This document shows positions 32,363 through 40,511 of a DNA stretch of 64,000 nucleotides, piece by piece. The stretch's first letter is position 1. Every line of letters begins with the position of its first letter. Position numbers and translations under genes: made by a program. The notes beneath the pieces were generated by a model. It made no database searches. It saw only the letters and a list, made by a program, of their open reading frames with translations, and was not told where the DNA came from. Origin of the DNA: Glycomyces terrestris (lineage in GTDB: Bacteria; Actinomycetota; Actinomycetes; Mycobacteriales; Micromonosporaceae); the NCBI RefSeq assembly GCF_003933745.1, contig NZ_RSEB01000001.1:62001-126000 (forward strand), written 5' to 3'.

Positions 32363-33021
32363 ACGCCGTCGAGGGTCCGCGCGTGCTGGTCGTGGACGAC
32401 CAGGCGCTGGTGCGGGCCGGGTTCCGCATGATCCTGACGGCGCGCGGCATCGACGTCGTGGGCGAGGCGGGCGACGGCGCCGAGGCGGTCGCCGCGGTGC
32501 GGCGGCTGCGTCCCGACGTGGTGCTGCTCGACATCCGGATGCCCAATATGGACGGACTGGAGGCGGCGCGGCGGATTCTCGGACTGGTGCCGGAGTGCCG
32601 CGTGATCATGCTGACCACGTTCGACCTCGACCGGTACGTGTACGCGGCGCTCGCCCTGGGCGCCAGCGGGTTCCTGCTCAAGGACGTGACCGCCGAGCAC
32701 CTGGCCGCCGCGGTCCGCCTGGTGGGCACCGGGGACGCGCTGCTGGCGCCGTCGATCACGCGCCGGCTCGTGGAGCGCTTCGCGCCCGATCAACTCGCCC
32801 CCCACCGGAGCCTGGAGGCGCTGACGCCCCGGGAGCTGGAGGTGCTCGCGCTCCTGGGCCGCGGTCTGTCGAACGGCGAGCTGGCCGAGCACTTGACGCT
32901 GAGCGAGGCGACGGTCAAGACCCATGTGGCCCGCATCTTCGCCAAGCTCGACCTGCGCGACCGCGCCCAGGCGGTCGTGGTGGCCTACGAGACGGGCCTG
33001 GTCACGCCCGGCGGCGGCTGA
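32359..33021 (+). CDS. NarL/LuxR-family response regulator
   Basis: This is a 220-residue regulator. The receiver domain (about 8-125) has acidic residues Asp13 and Asp14, phosphoacceptor Asp58 in LLDIRMPNMDG, the MLTTFD switch Thr and the LLKD lysine. The C-terminal LuxR-type helix-turn-helix is at about 155-212 (LTPRELEVLALLGRGLSNGELAEHL, EATVKTHVARIFAKL). It is translated from GTG overlapping the kinase stop by 4 nt, so the two are coupled. It likely controls the divergent ABC operon through the palindromic region at 31454-31531. Confidence 0.92.
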   Translation: MNAVEGPRVLVVDDQALVRAGFRMILTARGIDVVGEAGDGAEAVAAVRRLRPDVVLLDIRMPNMDGLEAARRILGLVPECRVIMLTTFDLDRYVYAALALGASGFLLKDVTAEHLAAAVRLVGTGDALLAPSITRRLVERFAPDQLAPHRSLEALTPRELEVLALLGRGLSNGELAEHLTLSEATVKTHVARIFAKLDLRDRAQAVVVAYETGLVTPGGG

Positions 33022-33073
33022 CGGCCCGGCGTCGGGGCGACCGCGGCCGGCGGCGCCGGCGGGCCGGCCCCGG

Positions 33074-33805
33074 TCAGGCCGGGAGGGCGAGGTCGGCGAT
33101 CATCGGCTCGGTCGGCTGGTCGGAGCCGCCCGCGGGTTCGTTGGTGAGGCCCACGATCTCGGTGTCGCCGAGGCCGTCGACGAGCATCGTCGCCGAGGAG
33201 TCGCCCGGGTCCATGACGCCCGCCGAGGTCTGGCCGGCCTCGTCCACGAGCCAGACCTGGTAGGAGCGGTCGTCGCCGATCTCGGCGAGGTCGGAGACCA
33301 CGACCACCGCCTGGTCGAGTTCGGCGGAGAAGACCACGGTGACGCGGCCGCCGCCTTCGGCCCGCTGCACGGCCACGTCGGCGTCGGGCGCCTCCAGAAC
33401 GGCGGCCATCTCGGATTCCGCAAGGGGCGCATCGGTGGAGCGCATGACCTGCCACGTGGCGAACACGCCCGCGAAGGCGGCGGCCAGGGCGAGCGCGGCC
33501 GCGCCGAGGGCGAGGCGCCGGCGCGGGACGCGCAGCGTGCCGGGGCGGCGCGCGGGCCGGCGGCGCGGCGCGGGGGCGGCCTCCTGCCCGGTGCGGCTGG
33601 TCGCGGCGAGGACCCGGTCGCGCAGCTCCGGCGGCGGGTCGGTGAGCAGGACGTCGGAGAGGCGCCCGGCGGCCTCGCGGAGCTCGACGGCCTCGGCCGC
33701 GCAGGACTCACACTCGAGGAGGTGGGCCTCGACACGGCGGCGCTCGTCGTCGTCGACCGCGTCGACGGCCCAGGCGCCGATGAGGGAGTGGACGTCGTCG
33801 CTCAC
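33074..33805 (-). CDS. rskA: anti-sigma K factor, RskA-like
   Basis: This 243-residue single-pass membrane anti-sigma factor binds the SigK encoded just upstream. The cytosolic zinc-associated anti-sigma domain has H28-x3-C32-x2-C35 in VEAHLLECESC. The membrane helix is at about 96-118. The outer C-terminal RskA domain (about 130-240) includes SYQVWLVDEAGQTSAGVM, typical of the family. In mycobacteria, regulated proteolysis of RskA releases SigK; the same is likely here. The start GTG 33805 overlaps the sigK stop by 4 nt, giving coupled synthesis. Confidence 0.92.
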   Translation of the reverse strand: MSDDVHSLIGAWAVDAVDDDERRRVEAHLLECESCAAEAVELREAAGRLSDVLLTDPPPELRDRVLAATSRTGQEAAPAPRRRPARRPGTLRVPRRRLALGAAALALAAAFAGVFATWQVMRSTDAPLAESEMAAVLEAPDADVAVQRAEGGGRVTVVFSAELDQAVVVVSDLAEIGDDRSYQVWLVDEAGQTSAGVMDPGDSSATMLVDGLGDTEIVGLTNEPAGGSDQPTEPMIADLALPA

Positions 33806-34434
33806 CGGGACGCCTCCAGGCAGTCGCGCAGTTTCCCGAGCCCGTCCCGGATGCGGGTCTTGACGGTCGGGACGGCGGTGTCCAGGAGCGCGGCCACCTG
33901 GCGGTAGGTGTAGCCGCCGTAGTAGGCGAGGGTGACGGCGCGGTGCTGGAGGTCGGTGAGGGTCTTCAGGCAGCGGCGCACCTGGCGGTGTTCGAGGCGC
34001 CGCTCGGCGGCGTCGGCGACGGGGTCCACGGGGGCGACGGTCGCCTCGGCCGCGGCGCGCCGCTCGCGGTCGCCGGCGGCCTGGGAGGAGCGGACCCGGT
34101 CGACGGCGCGCCGGTGCGCGATGGTGGCGACCCAGGAGGTCGCCGAGCCGAGGCGCTCGTCGTACCGGGACGCGGTGCGCCAGATCTCGACCAGGACCTC
34201 TTGGGCGACCTCTTCGGACTGGGCGCGGTCACGCAGGACGCGCAGGCAGATGCCGTAGACCCGCGGCGAGACGAGGCCGTAGAGCTCGGTGAACGCGTCG
34301 TGCTCGCCGCGTCCCGAGCGCAGCAGCAGCGTCTCGGCCGAGACGGTGTCAACCACGGCGCCGACCGGCGCGCCGCGCGTGCGCACGGGGCGCCCGCTCG
34401 TCCTCGGCGTGTGCGTGCACTGTGCGTTCTCCAT
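33802..34434 (-). CDS. sigK: ECF sigma factor SigK-like
   Basis: This is an ECF sigma factor of about 210 residues. Region 2 (about 45-110) contains AFTELYGLVSPRVYGICLRVLRDRAQSEEVAQEVLVEIWR. Region 4 (about 150-205) contains LTDLQHRAVTLAYYGGYTYRQVAALL and VPTVKTRIRDGLGKL. The family match and the adjacent RskA-type anti-sigma gene identify it as SigK. The start is uncertain: ATG 34434 gives a 40-residue unusual leader, and a GTG at 34356 is possible. SigK usually controls its own operon and a small set of envelope or secreted proteins. Confidence 0.88.
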   Translation of the reverse strand: MENAQCTHTPRTSGRPVRTRGAPVGAVVDTVSAETLLLRSGRGEHDAFTELYGLVSPRVYGICLRVLRDRAQSEEVAQEVLVEIWRTASRYDERLGSATSWVATIAHRRAVDRVRSSQAAGDRERRAAAEATVAPVDPVADAAERRLEHRQVRRCLKTLTDLQHRAVTLAYYGGYTYRQVAALLDTAVPTVKTRIRDGLGKLRDCLEASR

Positions 34435-34494
34435 CCCGGCGCGGCGGACCACCAGCTTAGCGGTCCGCACGGCGGGGACGGCCTCGACGTGCGC

Positions 34495-34878
34495 TCACAG
34501 CGCGACCAGGGCCGCCGCGACGGCGGCGACGGCGGCGAACCCGGCCGCGTGCGGCAGGTGCGACCGCGGGGTGCGGATCCCGTGCCGGGCCAGCGTCGCC
34601 ATGTCCCCCAGCGGGATCAGCGCGAGGGCGAACAGGACCAGCCCGGTGGTGAGCCCGGACGAGGTCCACGCGGCGGCGAGCACGGCCGCGCCCGCGGCGA
34701 TGTCGCGCCAGGCCGCCGCGGCGGCCCAGGCGCGCGTCTCCGGAGTCGCGGCGGGGATGCCGTAGGCGCGGGACGCGCGCTGCGGGGCGAGGACCCCGGC
34801 CGCGCCGAGGCAGACGAACGCGGCCCCGAGGGCGATCGCGGCCAGGTCCGCGAGGGCGGCGAAGGTCGATGCGTCCAC
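34495..34878 (-). CDS. DUF4267 small membrane protein
   Basis: This 127-residue protein has four hydrophobic segments (about 8-30, 50-70, 74-92 and 104-126). The block RASRAYGIPAATPETRAWAAAAAWRDIAAGAAVLAAA is typical of DUF4267 (fungal and actinobacterial membrane proteins of unknown function). GTG 34878 has AGGAG 6 nt upstream; the site overlaps the crtEb stop, 12 nt away. It is thus the last gene of the carotenoid operon and may assist the membrane-bound pathway, but this is inference from position. Confidence 0.78.
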   Translation of the reverse strand: MDASTFAALADLAAIALGAAFVCLGAAGVLAPQRASRAYGIPAATPETRAWAAAAAWRDIAAGAAVLAAAWTSSGLTTGLVLFALALIPLGDMATLARHGIRTPRSHLPHAAGFAAVAAVAAALVAL

Positions 34879-34890
34879 TCGGAACTCCTC

Positions 34891-35772
34891 TCAGGCGCCG
34901 CGGGCCGCGGCGATCAGGATGAGCGTCACCGCGAACCCGGCGATCTGATTGAGCCACAGGAACCGCCGCCACCCCCGCGTCGACTCGCGCGCGCGCTCGT
35001 CCGGAACGGAGCGGTACGGCCAGGCGGAGGCGATGTAGAGCAGCACGAGCGGCGCGGCGAGCGGGCCCGGCCAGGGGGTGAGCAGCACGGCGGCGCCGGC
35101 GGCCGCGTAGCCGGCGATCGCGAAGCGGACCGTGGCGGCCGCGCCCCACCACGTGGCGATCGAGGCGATCCCGGCCTCGCGGTCGGAGGGGACGTCCTGG
35201 ACGGCCCCGAACGCGTGCGAGGCGATCCCCCACAGCCCGAAGGCGACGAACGCCGCGGTCGTCGCGGTCGTCCAGGGCGCGCCGGCGAGGACGATCGCGT
35301 AGGCGGCCGGGGACCAGAAGTGGGCGCTGGAGGTGAGCGAGTCGGCCAGCGGGATCTCCTTGAGCCGCAGAGGCGGAGTCGAATAGAAGACCACCAGGAG
35401 CATCGAGGCGGCGAGGACGAGGTTCGCCGCGGTCGAGCCGACCGCGAGGAGGAAGGCCAGGAACGGCAGGCACGCGGCCGCCGCGGCCGCCAGCGTGACC
35501 CGGTGGAGGCGCCGGTCGAGGACGGCGCCGTGCGCGCCGCCCTTGCGCGGGCTGCGCAGGTCGGACTCGTAGTCGAACACGTCGTTGACGCCGTACATCG
35601 CGAGGTTGTACGGCACCAGGAAGAACAGGGTGCCGAGGACGAACACGGCGTCGACCGCGCCGGCCGTCAGCAGCCAGGCGGCCGCGAACGGGTAGGCGGT
35701 GTTGATCCAGCTCACCGGACGCGAGGCGACGAGCAGCTGTGCGGCGGTGCTCCGGGCGGTCAGGACGGTCAT
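34891..35772 (-). CDS. crtEb: lycopene elongase/prenyltransferase, UbiA family (CrtEb-like)
   Basis: This 293-residue integral membrane prenyltransferase adds two C5 units (DMAPP) to lycopene, giving C50 flavuxanthin-type carotenoids. The UbiA Asp motif NDVFDYESD lies at residues 63-71 and the second acidic motif DVPSDREAG near 194-202. About eight to nine hydrophobic helices are visible. The SPRKGGAHGAVL segment matches the lycopene elongase subgroup. ATG 35772 overlaps the crtYf stop in ATGA. The gene order crtE-B-I-Ye-Yf-Eb is that of Corynebacterium glutamicum decaprenoxanthin synthesis. Confidence 0.88.
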   Translation of the reverse strand: MTVLTARSTAAQLLVASRPVSWINTAYPFAAAWLLTAGAVDAVFVLGTLFFLVPYNLAMYGVNDVFDYESDLRSPRKGGAHGAVLDRRLHRVTLAAAAAACLPFLAFLLAVGSTAANLVLAASMLLVVFYSTPPLRLKEIPLADSLTSSAHFWSPAAYAIVLAGAPWTTATTAAFVAFGLWGIASHAFGAVQDVPSDREAGIASIATWWGAAATVRFAIAGYAAAGAAVLLTPWPGPLAAPLVLLYIASAWPYRSVPDERARESTRGWRRFLWLNQIAGFAVTLILIAAARGA

Positions 35773-36074
35773 GGGCGGCGCCGTTCCGGTAGGAGGACGA
35801 AGGCGGCGGGCACCGCGAACGCGGCGCTCACCGGGTAGGCGAAGTCCTCGATCGGCGCCTGGCCGACCTTGACTCCGAGAAGGTGGGACTCAGGGTAGGT
35901 GAACAGGCCCGCGGCGATCATCAGGTTGTCGAACGCCGCGGTGAGCAGCACCAGGACCGCCGCGGCGACCGCCGAGGCGGCCATCCGCCGCCCGAAGCGG
36001 GGCCGCCGTGCGCTGAGGACGGTCACGGCCGCGGCGGCGGCCAGGAAGGGGAGGCAGAGCAGCGCGTACGTCAC
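35769..36074 (-). CDS. crtYf: C50 carotenoid cyclase subunit (CrtYf-like)
   Basis: This is a 101-residue membrane protein with three hydrophobic helices. The motif GQAPIEDFAY (about residues 72-81) is the P-I-E-D/E signature of the heterodimeric lycopene-cyclase domain family. GTG 36074 overlaps the upstream crtYe stop in GTGA, and its own stop overlaps the crtEb start, so the three are translated together. With CrtYe it closes the end rings of the C50 chain. The ring type (epsilon, beta or gamma) cannot be told from sequence alone. Confidence 0.85.
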   Translation of the reverse strand: MTYALLCLPFLAAAAAVTVLSARRPRFGRRMAASAVAAAVLVLLTAAFDNLMIAAGLFTYPESHLLGVKVGQAPIEDFAYPVSAAFAVPAAFVLLPERRRP

Positions 36075-36394
36075 CGGACCTCCCCGCTGGAGCCGGTCCG
36101 CAGCGCGGACCCCCAGACCACGACCGCCAGATAGCTGAGGAACGCCAGGAAGAACGGCTCCTCGAGCGGGAGGTGCGGGGCGAGGTCGATGCCGAGGAGG
36201 AGGTCCGAGCCGCCTTTCACGAAGACGCCCGCGGCGATCCCGGCGGCGTCCCACAGCAGGAAGAACACCGTGCCGGCGGCGACCGCGAGCAGCGTGCGGC
36301 GCGGCGACCGGAACGCGGCCAGGCGGAATCGGCGGTCGAGGGCGGCCACGCCGCCGGCGGCGGCGAGGATCGCCAGGAGGTAGAGGCCGGGCAT
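36071..36394 (-). CDS. crtYe: C50 carotenoid cyclase subunit (CrtYe-like)
   Basis: This is a 107-residue membrane protein with three helices (about 3-20, 33-55 and 75-97). It contains the LLLGIDLAPHLPLEEPFFLAF region, whose P-L-E-E motif is the cyclase signature. It begins with MPGLYLLAIL, a common start in this family. It is separated from the crtI stop by a single base and overlaps crtYf, so it is coupled on both sides. It forms the heterodimeric cyclase with CrtYf. Confidence 0.85.
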   Translation of the reverse strand: MPGLYLLAILAAAGGVAALDRRFRLAAFRSPRRTLLAVAAGTVFFLLWDAAGIAAGVFVKGGSDLLLGIDLAPHLPLEEPFFLAFLSYLAVVVWGSALRTGSSGEVR

Positions 36395-36395
36395 G

Positions 36396-37922
36396 TCACT
36401 CCGCTCCGGGTTCGGGGATCGGGCCGGGGGAGCGGTCTCCGCGCACCCGTTTGAGGACGAGTTCGGCCGAGATCAGGCACATCGGCAGACCGATGCCCGG
36501 CAGGGTCGAGGCTCCGGCGTAGTACAGTCCCCGCACCTTGCGGGAGGCGTTGCGCGGCCGGAAGACCGCGCTCTGGCGGAGGGTGTGCTCGAGGCCGAGC
36601 GCGGCGCCGCGCCAGGCGTTGAGGTCGGCGGCGAAGTCGCCGGGGGCGACGGTGCGCCGGACGGTGATCCGCTCGGGCAGGTCCCCGATGCCGCACCAGC
36701 GGGCGATCTGCGCGATGACGCGGTCGGCGGCGGCCTCGACGCGGAGGTCGCCGCCGCGGCCGAGTCCCGGGTCGGCGGGGACGGGGACGAGGACGAACAG
36801 GCTCTCGCTCCCCGGCGGAGCCGCGGCGGGGTCGGTGGCGCCGGGCCGGCACACGTAGATCGAGGCGGGATCGGGGACGCGCGGGCGGCGTCCGAAGACG
36901 GCGTCGAAGTTCGCCTTCCAGTCGCGGGTGAACAGCAGGTTGTGGTGGGCGAGCTGCGGAAGCGGGCCGTCGACGCCGAGCATGAGCAGGAGCGCGCCGG
37001 GGCCCGGTGAGCGCCGCCGCCACCAGGACTCGGGGTAGGTGCGGTCGCGGCCGCCGAGCAGCGCGGTCTCGGTGTGGTGCAGGTCGGCGGTGGAGACGAC
37101 GAGGTCCGCTTCGAGGTCGCCCCCGGCGGTGAGGCGGACGCCTCGCGCCCGCCCGTCGCGGGTGAGGATGCGCGCCACGGGCGCGCCGGTCCGGATCTTG
37201 GCGCCGGCGGCCGCGGCGAGCCGTTCGACCGCGGCGATGACGCTCGTGAACCCGCCCATGGGGTAGAGCACGCCGTCGGCGAGGTCGAGGTGGCTCATGA
37301 GGCGGTACAGGCTCGGCGCCCGGTACGGGGAGCTGCCGAGGAAGACCGCCGGATAGCCGAGGATCTGTCGCAGCCGCCGGTCGGCGAAGCGGCGCTCGAC
37401 GTGGGCGGCGAGGGGGCGGGTAAGCAGGGGCGCCAGTCTCGGCAGGCGCCGCAGCAGCGCCGGGTCGCGCAGGCCGGCGGTCGTCTCGTACGTGTCGTAG
37501 AGGAAGCGGCCGACGGCCAGCTCGTACGCGTCCCGGGCCGAGTCCAGGTAGGACGCCAGGCGGGGGCCCGCACCGGTCTCGATCCGCTCGAACAGCGCGG
37601 TGGCCGCTTCGCGGCCGGAGACGACGTCGACCGGGCCGGCGCCGGGCGGTTCGAAATGGGCGCGGAAGGCCGGGGTGAGCCGGACGAGGTCGAGTTCCCT
37701 TGCGGCCGTGGTGTCCATGAGCCGGAAGTAATGCTCGAAGACCTCGGGCATCAGGTACCAGCTCGGGCCGGTGTCGAAGCGGAAGCCCCCGTGCTCCCAG
37801 ACGCCGGCGCGGCCCCCGGTCGCGTCGCGGGCCTCGAGCACGGTGACGTCGTGGCCGTCCTTCGCGAGCAGGCCGGCCACCGCCAGGCCGGAGATCCCCG
37901 CGCCGATGACGATCGCCTTCAT
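36396..37922 (-). CDS. crtI: phytoene desaturase
   Basis: This 508-residue FAD-dependent desaturase converts phytoene to lycopene in four steps. The N-terminal FAD motif GAGISGLAVAG is at residues 7-17, with GGRAGVWEHGGFRFDTGPSWYLMP (about 36-60) typical of CrtI. The C-terminal CrtI signature YYAGASTLPGIGLPMCLISAE is near 470-490. The length matches bacterial CrtI. The start overlaps the crtB stop in ATGA, and the stop is 1 nt before the crtYe start. The enzyme is peripheral to the membrane. Confidence 0.95.
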   Translation of the reverse strand: MKAIVIGAGISGLAVAGLLAKDGHDVTVLEARDATGGRAGVWEHGGFRFDTGPSWYLMPEVFEHYFRLMDTTAARELDLVRLTPAFRAHFEPPGAGPVDVVSGREAATALFERIETGAGPRLASYLDSARDAYELAVGRFLYDTYETTAGLRDPALLRRLPRLAPLLTRPLAAHVERRFADRRLRQILGYPAVFLGSSPYRAPSLYRLMSHLDLADGVLYPMGGFTSVIAAVERLAAAAGAKIRTGAPVARILTRDGRARGVRLTAGGDLEADLVVSTADLHHTETALLGGRDRTYPESWWRRRSPGPGALLLMLGVDGPLPQLAHHNLLFTRDWKANFDAVFGRRPRVPDPASIYVCRPGATDPAAAPPGSESLFVLVPVPADPGLGRGGDLRVEAAADRVIAQIARWCGIGDLPERITVRRTVAPGDFAADLNAWRGAALGLEHTLRQSAVFRPRNASRKVRGLYYAGASTLPGIGLPMCLISAELVLKRVRGDRSPGPIPEPGAE

Positions 37923-38776
37923 GCCCGCACTCCTCGCGGGGAGGGGGCGAGTGAGACCTTGGCGGCGATGACCGCCTTGCGCCAGTTGGAGACCCGGGCC
38001 CGGCCGGTCCCGTCGTCCTCCCGCAGCCGGTGCGCGAGGGCCGCGAACAGGCCGTGGGCGGTGGCGACGGCGCGGCGGCAGTCCTTGGGGAGCAGCGGGA
38101 TGCACGCGCGGGCGGCGTGCAGGTCGCGGTCGATGCGGTCGAGGACGGCCGCTCGGGTGCCGGGGGCGTCGCCGAGGTAGTCGCGGCCCAGCCGGTCGCG
38201 GTCGTGGCCGGCGTCCCGCAGGAAGTTGATCTCCTGGAACGCCGAGCCGAGGCGGCGCGCGCCCTCGCTGACCAGCGGGTCGGCGCGGTCGGTGCCGGGA
38301 CGGCCGGCGTTCAGGAAGACCTGGAGGCACATGAGCCCGACCGCTTCCGCAGAGCCGTACACGTACTGCCGCAGGGAGCGCTCGTCGTGCTCGACGACCT
38401 CGAGGTCGGATCGCATCGAGGCGAAGAAGGGCCGCACCAGGTCAGGGCCGATGCCGCACTCGCGCGCGGTGAGCGCGAAGGCGTGGACGACGAGGTTGGC
38501 GCTGAAGCCCTCCTTGATCGCGAGCAGGGTGTGGGCCTCGAGGTCGTCGAGGACGTGGCGGGTGGCGGCCGGTTCGAGGCCGGCCGCGGCGGCGGGGCCG
38601 TCGACGATCTCGTCGGCGACGCGCACGAGCGCGTAGACCGCGCGCACGTGGGCGCGCACGCGCGGGCCCAGGAGCCGGCACGCGAGGCCGAACGAGGTCG
38701 AGTACCCGGCGATGACCTCGGCGGCCGCGCGCATCGCGGTGCGGTGGTAGAGGTCGAGTCCTACGGGGTCGTTCAC
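37919..38776 (-). CDS. crtB: phytoene synthase
   Basis: This 285-residue squalene/phytoene synthase family enzyme condenses two GGPP molecules to phytoene. The first Asp-rich motif VRVADEIVDG lies near residues 48-57. The second, in the block GSAFQEINFLRDAGHDRDRLGRDYLG, lies near 160-185. STSFGLACRLLGPRVRAHVRAVYAL is the usual early block. GTG 38776 overlaps the crtE stop in GTGA. The order and coupling place it in the C50 carotenoid operon. Confidence 0.95.
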   Translation of the reverse strand: MNDPVGLDLYHRTAMRAAAEVIAGYSTSFGLACRLLGPRVRAHVRAVYALVRVADEIVDGPAAAAGLEPAATRHVLDDLEAHTLLAIKEGFSANLVVHAFALTARECGIGPDLVRPFFASMRSDLEVVEHDERSLRQYVYGSAEAVGLMCLQVFLNAGRPGTDRADPLVSEGARRLGSAFQEINFLRDAGHDRDRLGRDYLGDAPGTRAAVLDRIDRDLHAARACIPLLPKDCRRAVATAHGLFAALAHRLREDDGTGRARVSNWRKAVIAAKVSLAPSPRGVRA

Positions 38777-39831
38777 GGGATGCGCTCCTCGATGACGTCG
38801 GTGAGGTCGCCGAGCATTCGCTTGGACGCTTCGGGGACGGGGGCGCGGGACCAGCGCTCGCGCGCGGCGCCGAGGATCTCGTCGATCAGGGCGTGGACCC
38901 GCTTGCGGGCGCCGCAGGCGTCCAGGGCGCGCCGCGCGGCCTGCACCCCTTCGGGTCCGGTGGGGGCCAGTGCGAGCGCGGCCTTCACTTCGGGCCAGGA
39001 GCCGCTGTGGCGGGCCGTCGCGATGAGCGCGGTGTGCTTGCCTTCGCGGAGGTCGGCGCCGGGGGCGCGGCCCGCCTGCTCCGCGGTGCCGAAGGCGCCG
39101 ATGAGGTCGTCGGCGAGCTGGAACGCGAGGCCGAGGGAGCGTCCGGCGGCGCCGAGCGCGGCGACGGCGGGTTCGGGGGCTCCGGCGAGGATCGCGCCTG
39201 CTTGGAGCGGGGCGCTGATGGAGTAGACGGCGGTCTTGTCGCGGGCGGCGGCGAGCACGGCTTCGGGGTCGGGCGGGTCGGGTAGGGAGGCGTACTCGAC
39301 GTCGGCGAGTTCGCCTGCGGCCGAGAGGAGGATGACGTCGTCGAGGAGGTCGAGGAGCCTGCGGCGCGGGCCGGCCGGGAGGTCGGCGGCGGCGATGAGA
39401 CGCACGGCCTCGAAGAGGAGGACGTCGCCGACCAGGATCGAGGCGGCGTCGCCGTAGCGGGCGGCGCGGCCGACTGCCGCACCCGCCGCCCGCGCGTCGG
39501 CGCGGAAGCGCCCGGAGGTGTTGGGCCGGCCGCGGCGCTCGACGTCGCCGTCGATGACGTCGTCGTGGACGACGAAGGCGGTGTGCAGCAGCTCGAAGCC
39601 GGCGGCGACGTCGGCGACCGCGGGATCGGCGGTACCGCGGCCGCCGAAGGCCAGGTTGGACTCGGCTACCAGGCGCGGCCGGAACCGCTTCCCGCCCGCG
39701 GCGGCGTCGCGGGCGGCTTCGGCGAGGACCGCGGACCGGCGGTCGCGGGCGCGGCCCTGCTCGACGAGGCGCGCCAGGGCGAGGTCGACGGCGGTGCCGA
39801 CGGCGGTCCGCCCGGCTTCGAGGGCCGTCAC
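38773..39831 (-). CDS. crtE: geranylgeranyl diphosphate synthase
   Basis: This 352-residue all-trans polyprenyl synthase makes GGPP from IPP and allylic diphosphates. The first Asp-rich motif DDVID is at residues 90-94 and the second, DDLIG, at 241-245. GGKRFRPRL (46-54) is the IPP-binding segment. Chain-length residues before the first motif (HTAFVVHD) are small/aromatic mixed, compatible with C20. The GTG start overlaps the idi stop by 4 nt. The C-terminal ~100 residues follow the C. glutamicum CrtE/IdsA pattern. The carotenoid role rests on operon context. Confidence 0.93.
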   Translation of the reverse strand: MTALEAGRTAVGTAVDLALARLVEQGRARDRRSAVLAEAARDAAAGGKRFRPRLVAESNLAFGGRGTADPAVADVAAGFELLHTAFVVHDDVIDGDVERRGRPNTSGRFRADARAAGAAVGRAARYGDAASILVGDVLLFEAVRLIAAADLPAGPRRRLLDLLDDVILLSAAGELADVEYASLPDPPDPEAVLAAARDKTAVYSISAPLQAGAILAGAPEPAVAALGAAGRSLGLAFQLADDLIGAFGTAEQAGRAPGADLREGKHTALIATARHSGSWPEVKAALALAPTGPEGVQAARRALDACGARKRVHALIDEILGAARERWSRAPVPEASKRMLGDLTDVIEERIP

Positions 39832-40361
39832 GGTTCACCGTCCGGGCGGAGCAGGTCGAGGCCCCGGGCCTGGAGGACGAGCCAGGGGCTGAAGGCCCAC
39901 GGCGCGGCGGCGATCGCGGAGGCGAGGTCGCGCGCCTCGGTCCAGGCGACGTCCATGACCTCGGCCGGCTCGGGACGGACGGGGCCGGCGGCGGTCGCGG
40001 TGTAGACGGGGCAGACCTCGTTCTCGACGATGCCGCCGGGGTCGACGGCGCGGTAGCGGAAGCCGGGGATCGCGGGTGCGATCGCCGTGACGCGCAGGCC
40101 GAGCTCGCGGTCGGCGTGGCGCTCGATCGCGTCCTCGAAGGACTCGCCGGGCCGCGGGTGGCCGCAGAACGCGTTGGTCCACACGCCCGGCCAGGCGGTC
40201 TTCGCCAGCGACCGGCGCGTGACCAGCAGCCTGCCGTCCGGCCCGGTGACGTGGCAGGAGAAGGCCAGGTGGAGCGGGGTGTCGCTGGTGTGGACCGACG
40301 TCTTCGGGGCGGTCCCGATCGCGTTCCCGGCGTCGTCGAGGAGGATCACGTCGTCGCCCAT
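39828..40361 (-). CDS. idi: isopentenyl-diphosphate delta-isomerase, type I
   Basis: This 177-residue Nudix-fold enzyme interconverts IPP and DMAPP, supplying both CrtE and the DMAPP-using CrtEb. Metal and catalytic residues align one position off from E. coli Idi: His24, His31, His68, Glu113 and Glu115, with catalytic Cys66 in NAFCGHP. ATG 40361 has GAGGGG about 8 nt upstream. It is the first gene of the overlapping carotenoid gene set. Palindromes of the GGTC-GACC type lie upstream. Confidence 0.94.
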   Translation of the reverse strand: MGDDVILLDDAGNAIGTAPKTSVHTSDTPLHLAFSCHVTGPDGRLLVTRRSLAKTAWPGVWTNAFCGHPRPGESFEDAIERHADRELGLRVTAIAPAIPGFRYRAVDPGGIVENEVCPVYTATAAGPVRPEPAEVMDVAWTEARDLASAIAAAPWAFSPWLVLQARGLDLLRPDGEP

Positions 40362-40393
40362 GGCGCCCGTCCCCTCGTGGTGTGCGGAGCTGC

Positions 40394-40474
40394 GGTCCCG
40401 ACCATGCCTCACGTCCTCTCCTGGATCTCGAGCAGGCATTCGGAGCCGGCCGGGCTTCGGATTGGTCCCGGACC
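40394..40474. promoter_or_regulatory. upstream region of the carotenoid operon with two GGTC-GACC palindromes
   Basis: GGTCCCGACC (40394-40403) and GGTCCCGGACC (40464-40474) are related short palindromes within the 150 bp before idi. A run of seven T (plus strand, 40478-40484) follows and gives the only A/T tract here. The palindromes could be operators for a MarR or MerR-type carotenoid regulator; none is encoded nearby. No clean -35/-10 pair is seen. Confidence 0.35.
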
Positions 40475-40511
40475 GGATTTTTTTCTGGCTGGTCCCGTCC
40501 CAGGTCGCGGG

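Noticed and set aside
40478-40484. Run of seven T after a short palindrome as a terminator on the plus strand
   Set aside because: No plus-strand gene ends here, the stem is only 5 bp with a 1-nt loop, and both neighbours are on the minus strand.
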